Positions 25,067-32,275 of a DNA stretch of 35,263 bases are shown piece by piece. The translations under genes were made by a program, and so were the position numbers. The DNA lies in contig CAVJLL010000026.1 in assembly GCA_963650385.1 (NCBI GenBank), positions 1-35,263 of the forward strand. The letters are read 5' to 3'. Numbering within the stretch: the stretch's first letter is position 1; each line of letters begins with the position of its first letter. Below the pieces are notes generated by a model, which saw nothing but the letters and a program-made list of their open reading frames with translations, had not been told where the DNA came from and made no database searches. The stretch comes from CAG-791 sp963650385 (lineage in GTDB: Bacteria; Bacillota; Clostridia; Lachnospirales; Lachnospiraceae).

Positions 25067-26287
25067 TTATGCAGTAAGAACACGGATGCTCTTTTTCAGT
25101 GACGGAATCTGTGCAGCCTTCTCCTCAAACTCCGCCTCAGTAATCTCCGGCGTCACAAAAGCGAACTCCTCCGGAAGTGTCTCATTTACCACAATGCGGA
25201 TATCGCCGCCGAAAAGTCCGGTTGCCTTTACCAGATCCTCCTTGCCGATCCGGACAAAATAACGATCCTTCCACTCCTTCGGATCCAGAAGATCTGCATC
25301 CTGATTGGTCAGTCCGATGTCGATGGTGCTGCCGATGCTGCGGGCACACTCCACCACATCCGAAACGACTGCGCTGGCCGTGGGAAGCTTTCCGGCGCCG
25401 CTTCCGTAGAACATCAGGTCACCCACCATATTGCCGTGCACCAGAATACCGTTGTACACATCACTCACGCCGTACAGCGGGTGGTTTTCCGGCACCACGT
25501 AGGGTGCGGTGCGCACGTACACCTTTCCGGTTTCCGGATCGTGATGGCACACGCCCAGAAGCTTAATCGCACTGTGAAGCTGTCTTGCATAGCCAAAGTC
25601 ATCCGTGTCAATCTTCGTGATGCCCTCACAGGGAACCTGCTCAAACTTGACATTGCCGCCGGTAACAAGGGACGCCAGGATGGCGATCTTGCGGCAGGGA
25701 TCGTACCCTTCGATGTCCGCCTCCGGATTGCGTTCTGCATATCCGTTGTCCTGTGCCTGCTTCAGAGCTATATCAAAGGCAATTCCTTCCTTCTCCATCT
25801 TCGTCAGAATGTAGTTGGTCGTGCCGTTGAGAATGCCCATGATGGACGTAATGAATTCCTGCGAAAACGATGTGCGCAGAGGACGCAGAATCGGAATTCC
25901 GCCGCCGACGCTGGCTTCAAAGAGATAGCTGCAGTCATGCTCCTTCGCCGTCACCGCCAGAACGCCGCCCAGCGCATCCACCAGCTCCTTGTTGGAGGTG
26001 CATACGCTGATTCCCTTCTCCAGAGCCTTCTTAGAGAAGGTAAATGCCGGCTCCTTGCCTCCCATGGTCTCGCAGATCACGCGGATTTCCGGGTCGTTCA
26101 GGATGATGTCAAAATCATGCACCACGCGGTCCCCGTAGGGTGAATCCGGAAAATCGCGAAGATCCAGGATATACTTCACATGGATGCCCTCCGGGCAGTC
26201 ACGGAGAATTTCCTTCTGGTTTTTGTCAATTACCTCGGCAACACCGCTTCCAACGGTACCAAAGCCCAATATTGCGATTTCGATCAT
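25067..26287 (-). CDS. hom: Homoserine dehydrogenase
   Basis: Hom reduces aspartate semialdehyde to homoserine, the branch to threonine and methionine. The 406-residue protein starts with the nucleotide-binding motif GFGTVGSGVAEVI and contains the substrate domain signatures GGGIPILRPLRTSF and EADIEGYDPCRKIAIL. The final ~75 residues (RYFVRIGKEDLV...VTPEITEAEFEEKA) look like a short, diverged ACT domain, smaller than in Bacillus-type enzymes of about 430 residues. The ATG follows GGAGG at six bases. It lies between an ACT-domain regulator and lysC on the same strand with short gaps, a common clostridial arrangement. Confidence 0.95.
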   Translation of the reverse strand: MIEIAILGFGTVGSGVAEVIDKNQKEILRDCPEGIHVKYILDLRDFPDSPYGDRVVHDFDIILNDPEIRVICETMGGKEPAFTFSKKALEKGISVCTSNKELVDALGGVLAVTAKEHDCSYLFEASVGGGIPILRPLRTSFSQEFITSIMGILNGTTNYILTKMEKEGIAFDIALKQAQDNGYAERNPEADIEGYDPCRKIAILASLVTGGNVKFEQVPCEGITKIDTDDFGYARQLHSAIKLLGVCHHDPETGKVYVRTAPYVVPENHPLYGVSDVYNGILVHGNMVGDLMFYGSGAGKLPTASAVVSDVVECARSIGSTIDIGLTNQDADLLDPKEWKDRYFVRIGKEDLVKATGLFGGDIRIVVNETLPEEFAFVTPEITEAEFEEKAAQIPSLKKSIRVLTA

Positions 26288-26371
26288 GTTCGTCCTCCAT
26301 TCCGCTCTGCGGCGGCCGCTTCATATAAAATAAAAGATCATGGGAAAGGCTGTTCTTCCCCAACTGCTGCC

Positions 26372-26827
26372 TTACGTCTGCGGGAGTCCCGCAATCTTCA
26401 TGCGGTGAATTCCCGGAAGCTCCTCCAGCTGTGCCAGAAGTGCACCGGTTTCATCGCTGTCCTCCGGCACCTGAATGCTGATGCTGACCGTCGCCATGCC
26501 GCCGATGGGAATGGACTGATGGATGGTCAGGATGTTGGCACGGAGCCTTGCAATAACATTCAGAATGTCGGAAAGCACGCCGGTCTCATCGCTGATCTCC
26601 AGGGATAAGGTAACGGTCATGCCGACCATGCTGCTGTGAAATTCTTCTATGTCATCCTTGAATTTGTAGTAGGAGCTGCGGCTGATTCCTGTCTGGTCCA
26701 CCGCCTCCTGTACCGTCTTCACTCTGCCGGTGGACAGGAGACGATTGACCTCCACCACCTTCTGCAGCGTCTCCGGAACAGCACGTTTGCGAATCAGATA
26801 GAGATCCGATTGATTATGCAAGTTCAT
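26372..26827 (-). CDS. ACT domain-containing regulator (PheB/UPF0735-like)
   Basis: The 151-residue protein has an N-terminal helix-turn-helix-like part (KTVQEAVDQTGISRSSYYKFKDDI, about residues 36-60) and a C-terminal ACT domain (TVTLSLEISDETGVLSDILNVIARLRANILTIHQSI). This layout is typical of the UPF0735/PheB family, found beside hom or pheA genes; ACT domains bind amino acids, so it is probably a threonine-, methionine- or aromatic-responsive regulator. The ATG at 26827 follows AGAGG; a longer frame to 26971 crosses the promoter and is not used. It is the first gene of the operon with hom and lysC. Confidence 0.88.
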   Translation of the reverse strand: MNLHNQSDLYLIRKRAVPETLQKVVEVNRLLSTGRVKTVQEAVDQTGISRSSYYKFKDDIEEFHSSMVGMTVTLSLEISDETGVLSDILNVIARLRANILTIHQSIPIGGMATVSISIQVPEDSDETGALLAQLEELPGIHRMKIAGLPQT

Positions 26828-26894
26828 CACACCTCTTTTGTTTGCCTGTGTTCTTTCCGGCGCCGTCTGTACGCTTCTCGCGGACATTTGTGCG

Positions 26895-26904
26895 CCAACG
26901 TTGG
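26895..26904. promoter_or_regulatory. Perfect palindrome at the start site of the ACT-hom-lysC promoter
   Basis: CCAACGTTGG is a perfect 10-base palindrome that begins three bases after the -10 element and covers the predicted +1 near 26900. The position suits a repressor operator, possibly for the ACT regulator itself. A short palindrome can arise by chance. Confidence 0.45.
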
Positions 26905-26906
26905 AT

Positions 26907-26935
26907 ATCCTAGCACTACCGGCAGGGCATTGCAA
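26907..26935 (-). promoter_or_regulatory. Sigma-A promoter of the ACT regulator-hom-lysC operon
   Basis: On the minus strand -35 TTGCAA (26930-26935) and -10 TAGGAT (26907-26912) are separated by exactly 17 bases. The predicted start near 26900 gives a leader of about 73 nt ahead of the ACT regulator gene. Confidence 0.72.
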
Positions 26936-26968
26936 GGCCAACTTTACTTTAGTTCTGTAAAATGTTAA

Positions 26969-26974
26969 CATAAT
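26969..26974 (+). promoter_or_regulatory. Possible -10 element for yerC-yfhO
   Basis: CATAAT (26969-26974) in an AT-rich patch faces yerC about 105 bases upstream of its start. No -35 at ideal distance is clear, and TAACAT just upstream, 17 bases after TTTACT, is an alternative. The region 26936-27077 holds no gene. Confidence 0.3.
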
Positions 26975-27077
26975 AAATCATTGCTGCTCACGGATCCGCT
27001 GTTCCCAGGCCGGTCAGGCATGCGGCAGAGCGTCGTCGGTACAGCAGAATTTGCATTGCAGGTTCGGGGGATACATA

Positions 27078-27368
27078 ATGAATAAGAAAATACACACAGA
27101 AGCAGTTGACCAGCTTTTTGATGGTATTCTGGCGCTGAAGGACAAGGAGGAGTGCTATCGCTTTTTTGAGGATCTGTGTACCGTGAATGAGCTCCTTTCC
27201 CTTTCGCAGCGCTTCGAGGTAGCCGACATGCTGCGGGATCACGAAACCTACCTGAAGATCGCTGAACAGACGGGCGCCTCCACTGCTACCATCAGCCGTG
27301 TCAACCGTTCACTCAATTACGGGAATGACGGCTATGAAATGGTTCTGGAACGGATCAAAGCTAATTAG
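27078..27368 (+). CDS. YerC/TrpR-family DNA-binding protein
   Basis: The 96-residue protein matches the YerC/YecD family related to the Trp repressor. The helix-turn-helix is clear: LLSLSQRFEVADMLRDHETYLKIAEQTGASTATISRVNRSLNYG at about residues 38-80. Its targets are not known from sequence. The ATG at 27078 follows GGGGG at seven bases; an in-frame upstream codon at 27051 lacks a site. Its 3' end overlaps the beginning of the yfhO reading frame, so the two genes are probably transcribed together. Confidence 0.92.
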   Translation: MNKKIHTEAVDQLFDGILALKDKEECYRFFEDLCTVNELLSLSQRFEVADMLRDHETYLKIAEQTGASTATISRVNRSLNYGNDGYEMVLERIKAN

Positions 27369-29862
27369 GATTTTCATACTGGGCGTACTGCTGTATCTTC
27401 TGGCAGTACTCCCTTTTATCGTATACCGCGGCGGTATTTTCTTCTATTACGGAGACTATAACGTTCAGCAGGTTCCCTTCTATATTCTCGCGCACCGCGC
27501 AGTTCGAAACGGCAATTTCTTCTGGAATTTCAATCTGGACCTTGGTTCCTCCATGGGCGGCAGCTTTGCATTTTACCTGTGGGGCAGCCCTTACTTCTGG
27601 TTTTCCTGCCTGTTCCCGGAGGCATGGATTCCGTATATGATGCCCTTTTTCATGTCGCTCAAATATGGAACCGCGCTGCTGACCTCCTTTCTGTGGCTCC
27701 GTTCCCAGGTCCGGTCCGAACGCGGTGCACTCCTCGGTGCGCTTTTGTACGCCTTTTCCGGCTTTGCTGCCTGCAACATTGTCTTCCAGCACTTTCACGA
27801 GGCCATTGCCTTTTTCCCGCTGTATCTTCTGGCCGTCGATTCCCTGCACGAGCATCTGCAGTCTGCACGCACCTTAGGTAAAACAGCAGCTCTCCTCCCG
27901 GGATTTCTGGCCTTTTCTCTGATGACAGCTGCCATGTCTGTCATCAACTATTTCTTCTTTTTCGGCCAGGTGGTTTTCCTGATTCTGTACTGGCTGATCC
28001 GGTATCTGCCCAGCCAAAGCCTCCTTTCATCCCTCCGGGAAATCGGCTGGTATCTTCTGGCAGGGCTCCTCGGTCTCGGGCTTTCTGCCTTTTTCCTGAT
28101 TCAGGTATGGGATACCGTCTCCGGCAATACACGGCTTTCCGACATTCTCCTTGGCTACGACATGCTGGCCTACTCCGAGCCGACAACGCCTCTGGCAATC
28201 CTGAAATCCTTTTTCATGCTGCCGGATCTGGTGGGGCGCGGAACCTTATTTACCAGTGAACAGGTCCGCGTCAGCTCCCTTTCCATGTATGTGCCGTGCT
28301 TTGCCGTGTCCGGTGCAATTGCCTTCCTGCGGAGCAAAAAGTGCGGGTGGAAGCGGCGGCTGCTCCTTGCCTGCCTTGTCACCGCCTTTGTTCCGATTCT
28401 GAATTCCGTCTTTGCCATGTTTAACTCCGAGTATTATGCCCGGTGGTTTTACATGCCGATCCTCATGATCTGCCTGGTTACGGCGGAGGAGCTCGAGGAA
28501 TCCGACCGCAGCAATCTGCGGATCGGCGTTCTCTGGACGCTTCTGGCAACCGCCCTTCTGATCCTGTGTGCCTTCCTGCCCACGAGGAACATCTCCGAGG
28601 ATGCAGAAAACGGCATTGCCTGGCTGCAGATCATGGAATACCCGGAGCTGTTCCTGACCGAGGCCGTCGTCACCGCTCTCATGCTGCCGGCGCTGATCTG
28701 CATTGTGCGCGGCATACATGTTCCATCTCCCGCAGCAATTGCAGCCAAGGTGCTGCCGGGGCGTGCATCCGCTTCGCCGGAGGCTCTTTCGGAGGATCCG
28801 GCAGGAAACCACCGCTCTTTTCTCCGGCTGAACCCGCAGCGCAGCGGAATGATTTCACGCACCGCGCTGGTGCTCACTGCACTTTGCTGCCTCTTGACGC
28901 AGATGGGAGTTCTGTACAACGGAAATTCCCTGATCGCCAAAAGCGGCGGAACCAAATGGAGAAGCCAGCTGCTCTCGGGCCGGCCGGTCCTTCCCGGCTA
29001 TGAGGACACGGACTTTTCACGCATTGAAACCGACGGCACGTCCACCAATTATGAAATGGTATGGGGGTATCCTACCATTCACTGCTTTGAAAGCACGGTG
29101 TCACCGGGGATTTTTGCCTTCTACAAGGGAATCGGCAAGGAGAGAACCGTCGACTCGAAGCTGAGCTTTCAGCACATCGGTGCCCGTGCAATTCTCTCGG
29201 CGCGGTATTACCTGGAAAATGACCTCGTCTCCTCCGACGAATCCTACTCGGAAAAGGGCGGTCTGATGGGATACCGGAAGATCGGCGAATCCGGCGGCTA
29301 CAGCATTTATGAGAACCAGTATTTCATTCCCATGGGCTTCACCTTTGACCGCTGCATAACCGAGGATACCTATTCGCTTCTTCTGGACGAGGATGAAACC
29401 GCGGCCGACCGCCTTCTGGCGGAGGACATCATTTTAAATGACGAGGATGCAGCCCGGTATGGATATCTGTTCGAGGCGCAGGACACCTCTCTGGATGTCT
29501 CCGGCATTTCCTCCGACCGGTTCTTTAACGCCTGCAAAGAGCGCGCCGCCACCGCCTGCAGCAGCTTTCGGATTGATCGGAGCGGCTTCACCGCCTCGAC
29601 CACGCTGGAGAGGGAAAACCTTGTTTTCTTCTCCGTTTCCTATGAACGCGGCTGGAAGGCAGCGGTTGACGGACAGAAGGCCGACGTCGTGACGGCCGAT
29701 TACGGCCTCATGGCAGTGTACGTTCCGGCGGGCACACATACCATCACCTTCACCTATCTTCCGTACGGCTTTGTCCCTGCCGTTGCCGTTTCCTGCTGCG
29801 CCGGCGCGATTCTGCTGGTCCTTCTGCTGTGTGCCGCCAGAGGCAAGGTTCATGCTTCGTAA
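27334..29862 (+). CDS. yfhO: YfhO-family multipass membrane protein
   Basis: The ~842-residue protein has a membrane part of about a dozen helices in its first two thirds and a soluble C-terminal domain ending in one more membrane helix (FVPAVAVSCCAGAILLVLLL). The first loop DYNVQQVPFYILAHRAVRNGNFFWNFNLDLGSSMGGSF is typical of YfhO/GT-C-type proteins, which in Bacillus and Listeria are linked to lipoteichoic acid glycosylation. The C-terminal block RSGFTASTTLERENLVFFSVSYERGWKAAVDG is also a family hallmark. The start is uncertain: ATG at 27334 lies inside yerC and has only a weak GGGA site, and 27325 is an alternative. An overlap with a DNA-binding regulator gene is unusual. A family A hairpin follows the stop codon. 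Confidence 0.88.
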   Translation: MKWFWNGSKLIRIFILGVLLYLLAVLPFIVYRGGIFFYYGDYNVQQVPFYILAHRAVRNGNFFWNFNLDLGSSMGGSFAFYLWGSPYFWFSCLFPEAWIPYMMPFFMSLKYGTALLTSFLWLRSQVRSERGALLGALLYAFSGFAACNIVFQHFHEAIAFFPLYLLAVDSLHEHLQSARTLGKTAALLPGFLAFSLMTAAMSVINYFFFFGQVVFLILYWLIRYLPSQSLLSSLREIGWYLLAGLLGLGLSAFFLIQVWDTVSGNTRLSDILLGYDMLAYSEPTTPLAILKSFFMLPDLVGRGTLFTSEQVRVSSLSMYVPCFAVSGAIAFLRSKKCGWKRRLLLACLVTAFVPILNSVFAMFNSEYYARWFYMPILMICLVTAEELEESDRSNLRIGVLWTLLATALLILCAFLPTRNISEDAENGIAWLQIMEYPELFLTEAVVTALMLPALICIVRGIHVPSPAAIAAKVLPGRASASPEALSEDPAGNHRSFLRLNPQRSGMISRTALVLTALCCLLTQMGVLYNGNSLIAKSGGTKWRSQLLSGRPVLPGYEDTDFSRIETDGTSTNYEMVWGYPTIHCFESTVSPGIFAFYKGIGKERTVDSKLSFQHIGARAILSARYYLENDLVSSDESYSEKGGLMGYRKIGESGGYSIYENQYFIPMGFTFDRCITEDTYSLLLDEDETAADRLLAEDIILNDEDAARYGYLFEAQDTSLDVSGISSDRFFNACKERAATACSSFRIDRSGFTASTTLERENLVFFSVSYERGWKAAVDGQKADVVTADYGLMAVYVPAGTHTITFTYLPYGFVPAVAVSCCAGAILLVLLLCAARGKVHAS

Positions 29863-29906
29863 CCGTTCACTCCGCCAGGACCCGTCGTGGCGAGTGTACA
29901 GTATCC
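29858..29906. repeat. Dispersed repeat, family A, copy after yfhO
   Basis: GTAACCGTTCACTCCGCCA and TGGCGAGTGTACAGTATC are imperfect inverted arms around GGACCCGTCG. The inner arms (CACTC-CGCCA with TGGCGAGTG) pair over nine positions with one bulge. It begins at the yfhO stop codon, and 29872-29889 is shared with the internal block of the copy at 11059-11158. There is no T-run after it, so it is not a standard terminator. Confidence 0.75.
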
Positions 29907-30033
29907 GTCCAAATAACAGGATGGTGCAGAATTGTGATTTACTTTTCGAAACCTCTGTGATAAGGTTTATTTCGTTATGAGGGAGCTCATAGCACTACAT
30001 TATTATTTTTTCATTCAGCGGAGGTAGTTTAGA

Positions 30034-30237
30034 ATGAACAAGGGTACTGTTAAGTGGTTCAACAACCAGAAGGGTTATGGCTTCATTTCCGATTCTGAAG
30101 GAAACGATGTATTCGTACATTATTCCGGACTGAACATGGAAGGCTTCAAGTCTCTCGATGAGGGCGAGGCTGTTGAGTATGACGTAATCCAGGGTCAGAA
30201 GGGACCGCAGGCCGTTAACGTAACCAAGCTCAACTAA
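30034..30237 (+). CDS. Cold shock protein (CspA family)
   Basis: This 67-residue single-domain RNA/DNA chaperone has the cold shock fold signatures GTVKWFNNQKGYGFI (RNP1, about residues 4-18) and DVFVHYS (RNP2, about 25-31). It binds single-stranded nucleic acid and prevents RNA secondary structure, usually on cold shock or in rapid growth. The ATG follows GGAGG at nine bases. The upstream leader from about 29930 is AT-rich and could hold a promoter, but no element fits well. About 185 bases of structured sequence follow before the nearest terminator at 30423, either as a long 3' UTR or as a separate RNA. Confidence 0.95.
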   Translation: MNKGTVKWFNNQKGYGFISDSEGNDVFVHYSGLNMEGFKSLDEGEAVEYDVIQGQKGPQAVNVTKLN

Positions 30238-30243
30238 TTTCAG

Positions 30244-30272
30244 TTGACGCCGGGTTCAGATCGGTCACTAAT
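30244..30272 (+). promoter_or_regulatory. Possible promoter downstream of csp
   Basis: TTGACG (30244-30249) and ACTAAT (30267-30272) are separated by exactly 17 bases, seven bases after the csp stop. If active, transcription would start near 30279 and run to the terminator at 30423. The -10 has four of six consensus bases. Confidence 0.4.
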
Positions 30273-30278
30273 AGATCA

Positions 30279-30457
30279 AGAACAGAGTGCCTTTTCTTTA
30301 GATATACGCTTGGATATACGCAGTTTTTTCTTGCACGCCGCATAACGGCATGCATTAGAGTACGGTATGTGAGTGCAGTATATTTGAGTAATTGTGCAAG
30401 ATGTAAATGAGCTGATTAGTAGCAAAGGGGACATCCTTACGGATGTCCCCTTTGTTT
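30279..30457 (+). ncRNA. Putative structured RNA after csp
   Basis: The segment has no ORF with a ribosome binding site. It contains a closing helix CTTGCAC (30330-30336) with GTGCAAG (30394-30400), an inner hairpin GCCG/CGGC (30337-30349) extended by GCA/TGC, and a weaker TGCA/TGCA pairing at 30351-30377. It ends in a strong intrinsic terminator. A direct repeat, GATATACGC, occurs twice near 30301-30321. It may be an independent small RNA or the 3' UTR of csp. Confidence 0.4.
30423..30457 (+). terminator. Strong intrinsic terminator (possibly bidirectional)
   Basis: CAAAGGGGACATCC (30423-30436) and GGATGTCCCCTTTG (30441-30454) form a perfect 14-bp stem with loop TTAC, followed by TTTG. On the other strand the stem is followed by CTAC, so the plus direction is favoured, although hisA transcription also runs into it. 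Confidence 0.9.
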
Positions 30458-30470
30458 GATATACGTCCAG

Positions 30471-30532
30471 CACCTGCCAGCTTCAACGTGAATTGACTGC
30501 TTGCAGGCAAATTCACGATTGAAGCTGGCAGG
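30471..30532 (+). repeat. Dispersed hairpin repeat, family C, copy 2
   Basis: Arm 30473-30494 and arm 30510-30532 pair over 22 positions with one bulged base, enclosing a 15-nt loop that holds CTGCTTGCAGGCA. The sequence blocks CACCTGCCA, TTCAACGTGAA, CTGCTTGC and GCAAATTC match the copy at 16206-16265. It lies between the converging csp-side terminator and the hisA 3' end. Confidence 0.85.
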
Positions 30533-30597
30533 CGGCCAAGGCTCGAAGAGCCTGTGGCCGGCCACAGCGAGGACTTGCTTTGCAAGTCCTCGCTGTG
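30533..30597. repeat. Two further tandem hairpins after hisA
   Basis: CGGCC..GGCTC (30533-30544) pairs with GAGCC..GGCCG (30548-30560). Directly after, CACAGCGAGGACTTGC (30563-30578) pairs perfectly over 16 bp with 30582-30597 around a TTT loop. GTGGCCGGCCAC (30554-30565) is itself a palindrome linking the two. Neither is followed by a T-run on either strand. They follow the hisA stop codon by about 15 bases. Confidence 0.8.
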
Positions 30598-30611
30598 ACG
30601 CTGAACAGAAA

Positions 30612-31418
30612 CTAACTGACTGCCCGCATAAGCTCATCCAGTGACAGACTGCCGCCGAACAGGTCCAGTGCGCTTCCTACTGTCACGTCCATACAGCCGC
30701 CCGAGAGCTCCCGGATCGTCTGCAGATCCTCACAGGCATGCACGCCTCCGGCATATGTGACCGGAAACGCCTTTCCGGTACGCTCCATTTTCTCCTTCTG
30801 CCAGCTGCCCAGGAGACGAACCAGCTCCTTTTCAATTCCGGACCGTTTTCCTTCCACGTCCGCCGCATGAATCAAGAATTCATCGCAGGACGAGGACAGC
30901 TCCTCCAGCGTCTGCGCCGTAATCCGCAAATCGGTGGTTTTCTGCCAGCGATCCGTCACCACGGCATAGGCTCCATCCTCCTGCCGCTTGCAGGAAAGGT
31001 CCAACACCAGGCCCTCTTTCCCCACGGCCGTCCGCATTCTCTCCAGACGCTCCTCATCCAGCATGCCGTCCCGGAATACATAGCTCGTCACAATCACATG
31101 GGACGCTCCGACCTCCAGGAAGGCCTCGGCCGTTTCTGCCGTGATGCCGCCGCCAACCTGCATGCCCCCCGGGTATGCCCGCAGTGCCTGCAGCGCCTGC
31201 ATGCGGTCCGCTTCGTATCCTGCCGCATCCGAAACCGAATTCAGAAGGATAATGTGACCGCCGGGCAAGCCCTTCTCCCGATAGATGTCTGCATAATAGC
31301 CGGCATCTCTTTCCGAGACAAAGTTCTCTTCGCAGGAGTCCTTCCCCTCCCGAAGAGAGCCCCCCACGATCTGCTTCACCCTGCCGTCATGAATATCAAT
31401 ACACGGACGGATCCTCAT
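30612..31418 (-). CDS. hisA: ProFAR isomerase, eukaryotic-type HisA
   Basis: The enzyme isomerises ProFAR to PRFAR in histidine biosynthesis. The 268-residue protein starts RIRPCIDIHDGRVKQIVGG, the signature of the eukaryotic-type HIS6 branch rather than the usual bacterial HisA, and continues with GGHIILLN, GGMQVGGGITAETAEAFLEVGASHVIVTS and TYAGGVHACEDL. It is a TIM barrel. The ATG at 31418 overlaps the dapB stop by 4 bp (ATGA), so it is translationally coupled to a lysine/diaminopimelate gene and not to other his genes. Three tandem hairpins follow. This branch occurs in some Clostridia and Bacteroidetes. Confidence 0.9.
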   Translation of the reverse strand: MRIRPCIDIHDGRVKQIVGGSLREGKDSCEENFVSERDAGYYADIYREKGLPGGHIILLNSVSDAAGYEADRMQALQALRAYPGGMQVGGGITAETAEAFLEVGASHVIVTSYVFRDGMLDEERLERMRTAVGKEGLVLDLSCKRQEDGAYAVVTDRWQKTTDLRITAQTLEELSSSCDEFLIHAADVEGKRSGIEKELVRLLGSWQKEKMERTGKAFPVTYAGGVHACEDLQTIRELSGGCMDVTVGSALDLFGGSLSLDELMRAVS

Positions 31419-32170
31419 GCCAGCACATCCTGCATATCGTAGAAGCCGGCTGGACGCCCTGCCAGATACGCGGCAGCCGCCAATGCTCCCTTGGCAAAGA
31501 TGGCACGGCTGTACGCGGTATGGGAGAAGGTGATCACCTCATCCTGTCCTGCAAAAATAACGTCGTGATCACCCACAATCGATCCGCCGCGAACGGAGCT
31601 GATGCCGATTTCATTTCTGGGCCGTTTCTCTCTTCTCGTGCTGCGGTCATAGACGTATTCGCAGCGCTCCTCCAGCGAATCGTTCACCGCATCGGCCAAC
31701 GCCAGTGCCGTTCCGCTCGGTGCATCCAGCTTCTGATTGTGATGCTTCTCCACGATTTCACAGTCAAAGCCGGCCGCTTCCAGCTTCGGAGCTGCCTCTG
31801 CCAGAAGCTTTAAAAGGAGATTGACTCCGATGGACATATTCGCCGACTTCAGCACGGCAACACTCTCCGCTGCCCGGTGAAGCCGTTCCATCTGCTCATC
31901 GGAAAGTCCGGTTGTGCAGACGGCTGCAGGAACTCTTTTCTCCACGCACCAGTCCAGAAGGTGATCCACCGCTTTCGCATTTGAGAAGTCGATCACAACA
32001 TCCACTTCTTCCTGCACCTCCTCCAGCGAGTGATATACCGGATACCCGGCATAAGCCTCGCCCCTGGCATCCACGCCCGCCGCAATGCAGAGTGCTTTCT
32101 CCTTTTCGGCCAGCTCCGTAATCATTCTCCCCATACGGCCGCAGCAGCCGTGCATCAGAATTCGTACCAT
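31415..32170 (-). CDS. dapB: 4-hydroxy-tetrahydrodipicolinate reductase
   Basis: DapB reduces hydroxy-tetrahydrodipicolinate with NAD(P)H on the way to diaminopimelate and lysine. The 251-residue protein has the nucleotide loop GCCGRMG at residues 8-14 and the active-site signature EKHHNQKLDAPSGTA at about 141-155, with the catalytic His pair and Lys147. The length is normal. The ATG at 32170 follows AAGGAG; an in-frame TTG 24 bases upstream lies before that site. It lies 105 bp after dapA on the same strand and overlaps hisA. Confidence 0.95.
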   Translation of the reverse strand: MVRILMHGCCGRMGRMITELAEKEKALCIAAGVDARGEAYAGYPVYHSLEEVQEEVDVVIDFSNAKAVDHLLDWCVEKRVPAAVCTTGLSDEQMERLHRAAESVAVLKSANMSIGVNLLLKLLAEAAPKLEAAGFDCEIVEKHHNQKLDAPSGTALALADAVNDSLEERCEYVYDRSTRREKRPRNEIGISSVRGGSIVGDHDVIFAGQDEVITFSHTAYSRAIFAKGALAAAAYLAGRPAGFYDMQDVLA

Positions 32171-32275
32171 TTCTCTATGTCTCCTTACTCCCAAGTCCTC
32201 CTGACTCCGAACGCATGCGCCGGAATGCAGGCAGGCAATACGGCCCAGTCATTTCAAAATCGGCTGACTTTTCAT

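Noticed and set aside
26828..26906. Riboswitch or T-box in front of the hom-lysC operon
   Set aside because: The leader is only about 73 nt and shows neither a T-box bulge (TGGNACCGCG-like) nor a lysine riboswitch core or terminator.
30244..30272. tRNA T-loop-like GGTTCAGAT
   Set aside because: The flanking five bases on each side do not form a T-stem and no acceptor or anticodon arm is present.
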